NCBI GenBank assembly: GCA_049969935.1
Contig: JBMFNX010000018.1
Span: forward strand, 1-34,739
Direction: 5' to 3'
DNA length: 34,739 nucleotides
Source: JACIWG01 sp049969935
Lineage (GTDB): Archaea; Thermoproteota; Nitrososphaeria; JACIWG01
Shown: positions 31,691 through 34,739 of the stretch, piece by piece
How positions within the stretch are numbered: position 1 is the first letter of the stretch
How the letters are laid out: each line of letters begins with the position of its first letter
Program-made: the position numbers and the translations under genes
Notes under the pieces: generated by a model
What the model was told of the DNA's origin: nothing
Databases searched by the model: none
The model's input: the letters and a program-made list of their open reading frames with translations, nothing else

Positions 31691-33031
31691 ATGAATGCTA
31701 AAAAGATTTTGAACTGGAATGAAGTTTCAGATACAAAGGAAAAGGCTATGGTTCTAGATATTATTGAAACAGGTTTGGAGGCTGCGAACCCATATTCTTC
31801 AGTTTATAACATGCTTTCAACACTTTCAAAAGATTTTGGAAAATTCAATAAGATTGTGGTGATAGGATTCGGTAAGGCCAGCTATAGGATGGCTTTAGCT
31901 TGTGAATCAATTTTGGGTGAAAGAATATTTGATGGTGCCATAATCGTTCCAAAAGGCTCAATAAAGCTTTCAGAATTGAAAAAAATTAAAGTTCTTGAAG
32001 GCACACATCCTGTTCCCACTGAAGTCAACGTAAACTCTGCAAGAACACTGCTCGAAATATCAGGCGGCCTAACATCAGACGACCTTGTTATTTGCCTAAT
32101 TTCTGGAGGCGGTTCAGCACTTTTCACCTATCCCGCTGAAGGTATAACCTTACAAGATAAGCAGGAGATGACTAGACTGCTTCTTGCTGCTGGATCAACC
32201 ATTCAAGAAATAAACTGTATAAGAAAACATATTTCTGGTGTAAAGGGTGGGCAGCTTGCAAGACACATTTATCCAGCCAACCTTGTAAGCCTAATATTAT
32301 CTGATGTTGTAGGCGATGACTTGAGCTCTATAGCTTCAGGACCCACTTCCCCAGACCCATACACCTTCAAAGACGTTTACGAATTGTTTGAAAAATACCG
32401 TTTACTGGACAGGGTTCCAAAAAATATAATGAAAAGAGTATTGGATGGGCTTAACGGTAAAGTTCCAGACACTCCAAAACCTGGAGACAAAATTTTTGAG
32501 AGGGTAAAAAATATTATTGTAGCAAATAATATTGGCACGTTAAAGGCTATGGAGGAGAAGGCAAAATCATATGGATTAAACACCATGATATTAACCTCCT
32601 ATCTTGAAGGTGAGGCAAGAGAAGTTGGCAGGGTGATTGCCTCCATAGCTAAACAGTTAGTTAACCAGAAAGGTCCCATTCTACCTCCATGCGCCATATT
32701 CTTTGGTGGAGAAACAACTGTAACATTAAAGGGTAATGGTAGAGGTGGAAGGAATCAGGAAATGGCTTTGTCTGTTGCGATAGCAATAAAGGGTCTTAAA
32801 AACACAATATTTGCGTCAATAGGAAGTGACGGCATAGATGGAAACAGTGATGCTGCTGGAGCAATAGTAGATGGACAAACTGTCGAAAAAGCTCTACAAA
32901 AGAACCTTTCTCCAACAAAATATTTGGAGAACAATGATTCTAACACATTTCTAAAGCAGGTGAACTCGCTAATATATACTGGTCCAACTGGAACAAACGT
33001 GAACGACCTCTCGCTCCTACTAGTCTACTGA
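31691..33031 (+). CDS. Glycerate 2-kinase (MOFRL / DUF4147 family)
   Basis: A protein of about 446 residues forming 2-phosphoglycerate from D-glycerate with ATP (class II glycerate kinase). Seen: IGFGKASYRMA, EGTHPVPTEVN, CLISGGGSALF, IRKHISGVKGG and, in the C-terminal MOFRL domain, GGETTVTLKGNGRGGRNQEM and SDGIDGNSDAAGAIVD. All family blocks are in order and the length is normal. ATG at 31691 is preferred to the GTG one codon before it; a TATA-like AAAATATTTTT (about 31656-31666) fits a leaderless start. Its last seven bases overlap the convergent NfeD gene. Confidence 0.93.
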   Translation: MNAKKILNWNEVSDTKEKAMVLDIIETGLEAANPYSSVYNMLSTLSKDFGKFNKIVVIGFGKASYRMALACESILGERIFDGAIIVPKGSIKLSELKKIKVLEGTHPVPTEVNVNSARTLLEISGGLTSDDLVICLISGGGSALFTYPAEGITLQDKQEMTRLLLAAGSTIQEINCIRKHISGVKGGQLARHIYPANLVSLILSDVVGDDLSSIASGPTSPDPYTFKDVYELFEKYRLLDRVPKNIMKRVLDGLNGKVPDTPKPGDKIFERVKNIIVANNIGTLKAMEEKAKSYGLNTMILTSYLEGEAREVGRVIASIAKQLVNQKGPILPPCAIFFGGETTVTLKGNGRGGRNQEMALSVAIAIKGLKNTIFASIGSDGIDGNSDAAGAIVDGQTVEKALQKNLSPTKYLENNDSNTFLKQVNSLIYTGPTGTNVNDLSLLLVY

Positions 33032-34335
33032 ACCTTCTTTTTAACCTTCAAGACACCCTTCTCCCTTCCCACAACAACTACAGCATCTCCACTCTTTATT
33101 TCCTCATCACTTGTCGCCTGCCAATATTCTCCACCTACAACAACATAACCCTTTCTTCCAGGAGAAATATCGTCTGCAGCCCTACCTTCTCCAGTCGGAA
33201 GCCATTCAACAGGCTTTCTTCTCAAAACTATTGAAATGGCTTTAACTATTAGCACTGTCAAAATAAGTCCAGCTGAAAGTGTTGCCACGACAACGGTTAA
33301 AAGGGTTCTAAAAACCCATTCCGCTTGTATGAGTGTTGGAGAGAACGGGTTTGAAATTGTTAAAGCAAATCCAATGGTTATAGCCACTGTACCTATTAAG
33401 GCAGCAATACCGTGAGCTCCCTTCTTAAGTTCTATAACAAAAAGCACTGCCCCAAAGATTACAAGTATTGCTGAAACAATGTTAATGTTTATTCCAAAGC
33501 CGACAAGGCCGAGTATAACCATCATTGCGCCAACAATTTCTGCACCCATTCCAGGTGTCGCCAGTCCAACTAGTAGAACAAGTATTCCTATAGACAACAG
33601 TAGGCTAGAGAGAAGTGGGTCAGTAAGGTATATTAAAATTTCTACATTAACAGGCTTATCAAAGTACTTGAGTTCAAAGGGATATGTTTGAAGCTGGAAA
33701 ACTGTATCGCCCCTCCTGACAGTCTTACCGTCAGCATTTCTCAAAAGCTCTTCAAGAGAAGATTCGACTGCGTCAATAATATTACATTCTTTAGCCTCCT
33801 GCGCGTAAAGGTTAAGGTTTTCTGTAACAAATTTTTCTGCAACAGTCGTATTTCTACCATGTAATGCGGCATAAGAAATCATCTGCTGCTTAAATGCATT
33901 AATGTACTTTGACTCTTTTGTCGGCTCAGAACCTATAACAGGTTGAGCTGAACCTATTATAGAATATGGTGCCATTGCAGCATAATCTGTTGCAACCAAA
34001 ATATATGTTCCAGCAGAAAGAGACTGTGCTGCCTGCGGGTAAACATATCCTATAACTGGAACCTTTGAAGCTAGAATTGCTTGTACAATATTCATCATAG
34101 CATCAGCTGAACCACCCAAAGTGTTTAGTTGAAAAACAACCGCCTTAGCATCAACACTTTCAGCATACGTTAAAGTGCTTCTAACATGCTCGACAGTTGC
34201 AACAGAAATGTATCCGGAAATGTCGGTGTATACAATCAAATTTCTACCATCTAAGGCGTTGGCTTGCGAAAATAGTCCAAAATAGGTGAACAATAAAATT
34301 AGGACTAACAAGTTTATAATTCTTCTGTTAACCAT
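33025..34335 (-). CDS. NfeD-type membrane-bound ClpP-class serine protease
   Basis: A 436-residue protein with an N-terminal signal or anchor (residues 8-27), a ClpP-like protease domain (about 30-220) exported outside, four hydrophobic helices (about 235-370) and a small soluble NfeD/OB domain at the end (about 385-436). The protease segment has FQLNTLGGSADAMM and then AAQSLSAGTYILVATDYAAM, the SAGTYI block containing the nucleophilic Ser of archaeal 1510-N type proteases; a catalytic Lys should lie about 40 residues on (a Lys is present in PTKESKYINAF). Such proteins cut stomatin-like partners; no stomatin gene is adjacent. Confidence 0.92.
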   Translation of the reverse strand: MVNRRIINLLVLILLFTYFGLFSQANALDGRNLIVYTDISGYISVATVEHVRSTLTYAESVDAKAVVFQLNTLGGSADAMMNIVQAILASKVPVIGYVYPQAAQSLSAGTYILVATDYAAMAPYSIIGSAQPVIGSEPTKESKYINAFKQQMISYAALHGRNTTVAEKFVTENLNLYAQEAKECNIIDAVESSLEELLRNADGKTVRRGDTVFQLQTYPFELKYFDKPVNVEILIYLTDPLLSSLLLSIGILVLLVGLATPGMGAEIVGAMMVILGLVGFGININIVSAILVIFGAVLFVIELKKGAHGIAALIGTVAITIGFALTISNPFSPTLIQAEWVFRTLLTVVVATLSAGLILTVLIVKAISIVLRRKPVEWLPTGEGRAADDISPGRKGYVVVGGEYWQATSDEEIKSGDAVVVVGREKGVLKVKKKVQ

Positions 34336-34410
34336 TAGACCACAAATTAGAGTTATAAACTGATATTTAAGGCTTTTAACATTAGATTCTCAAATTTAGA
34401 CCATTATATT

Positions 34411-34620
34411 CTAAAACATATTTAGTTCACTCTTATACGGTAAAGTGGTTATTGCACCATGTTTTGTAATAACAAATGCTCCCACAGCATTCCATCCATC
34501 ACCTGCTCCCATAGTGTCAACAGCTTTAAACTTGAACGCGGGCTCAAGAACACTGATGCCATCAACTGTCATCGAAAAGGCGCTTAAGCTTCCTAAAGCT
34601 TTTGTAAATTGAACAGGCCA
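34411..34620 (-). pseudogene. Fragment of a PfkB/ribokinase-family sugar kinase
   Basis: The last part of a PfkB-family carbohydrate kinase, missing its N-terminal two thirds. It still has the anion-hole motif VDTMGAGDGW, but directly after it comes NAVGAFVITKHGAITTLPYK, which normally follows 20 or more residues later (the helix between the GAGD motif and the NAxGA motif is gone). So an in-frame deletion has removed part of the active-site region. Upstream the frame continues with no PfkB-like sequence and runs into the hairpin at 34700. It cannot code for a working kinase. Confidence 0.68.
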
Positions 34621-34681
34621 TCTGGCAGACTGTGTAAATATAATATGATGGAAGGATTGAATATTTAGCAAATGAAGGGGC

Positions 34682-34738
34682 TTGGGGAAACAAAGAAACC
34701 CCACACTCTTTAGAGGTGGGATGAATTTGTGTCCCCAA
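34682..34738. repeat. Long imperfect hairpin (IS605 end-like) at the window edge
   Basis: Outer arms TTGGGGAAACAAA (34682-34694) and TTTGTGTCCCCAA (34726-34738) pair with one mismatch. Inside, CCCAC-A-CTC, loop TTTA, GAG-GTGGG (34700-34720) forms a second stem with one bulge, followed by ATGAAT. The inner part has the same plan as the hairpin at 30315-30334. The sequence probably continues beyond the window. Confidence 0.5.
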
Positions 34739-34739
34739 T

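Noticed and set aside
1..34739. CRISPR array or tRNA genes
   Set aside because: No regularly spaced direct repeats and no tRNA-like GC-rich cloverleaf was seen on reading through the window.

Overview
The window is from an AT-rich archaeon, probably thermophilic or anaerobic. The signs are start codons lying about 25-30 bases after TATA-like boxes, heavy use of AGA/AGG and ATA codons, an archaeal asparagine synthetase built on an AsnRS core, an NfeD-type membrane protease, a glycerate 2-kinase of the MOFRL type, a NuoJ-like subunit split in two, and fragments of archaeal IS6-like and IS605-like elements. The gene set would suit a TACK-type lineage, but nothing here fixes the phylum. No rRNA, tRNA or CRISPR array was seen.

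Layout. 1-2.5 kb: the 3' end of a tungsten aldehyde:ferredoxin oxidoreductase, a DUF3343 protein overlapping a ribokinase/YjeF-fold kinase, and a secreted CxxCxGxG protein. 2.5-3.2 kb: a decayed IS6-like element whose inverted repeats can still be seen. 3.3-7.5 kb: an orphan helical protein, an MFS transporter with a hotdog thioesterase, a PPP-family phosphatase and a DUF6282 hydrolase. 7.5-12.5 kb: threonine-branch genes (lysC, asd, thrC, thrB); homoserine dehydrogenase is not here. 12.5-15.6 kb: a universal stress protein, an Lrp/AsnC regulator divergent from the AsnRS-like asparagine synthetase with palindromic operators between them, and a PP-loop RNA-thiolation enzyme.

15.8-25.4 kb is the centrepiece: twelve tightly packed genes laid out like complex I (A-B-C-D-H-I-J1-J2-K-N-L-M). 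The catalytic subunit keeps both CxxC nickel-binding motifs of a [NiFe] hydrogenase, and the small subunit has the CxxC-D-I-E motif of group 4 hydrogenases. There is no NuoEFG. It reads as a ferredoxin-linked, ion-pumping group 4 hydrogenase carried on an almost complete complex I membrane arm.

25.4-33 kb: a cupin, two xylose-isomerase-like TIM barrels, a cyclophilin-like DUF369 protein, a hydroxypyruvate/glyoxylate reductase, an Ldh2-type dehydrogenase and, after an interruption, a glycerate 2-kinase. Together they suggest hydroxypyruvate/glycerate metabolism feeding 2-phosphoglycerate. The interruption is a GC-rich, strongly structured island that looks like an IS605 tnpB/omega-RNA remnant, followed by a HEPN/nucleotidyltransferase pair. 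33-34.7 kb: an NfeD protease and a decayed pfkB-type sugar kinase ending next to another IS605-like hairpin.
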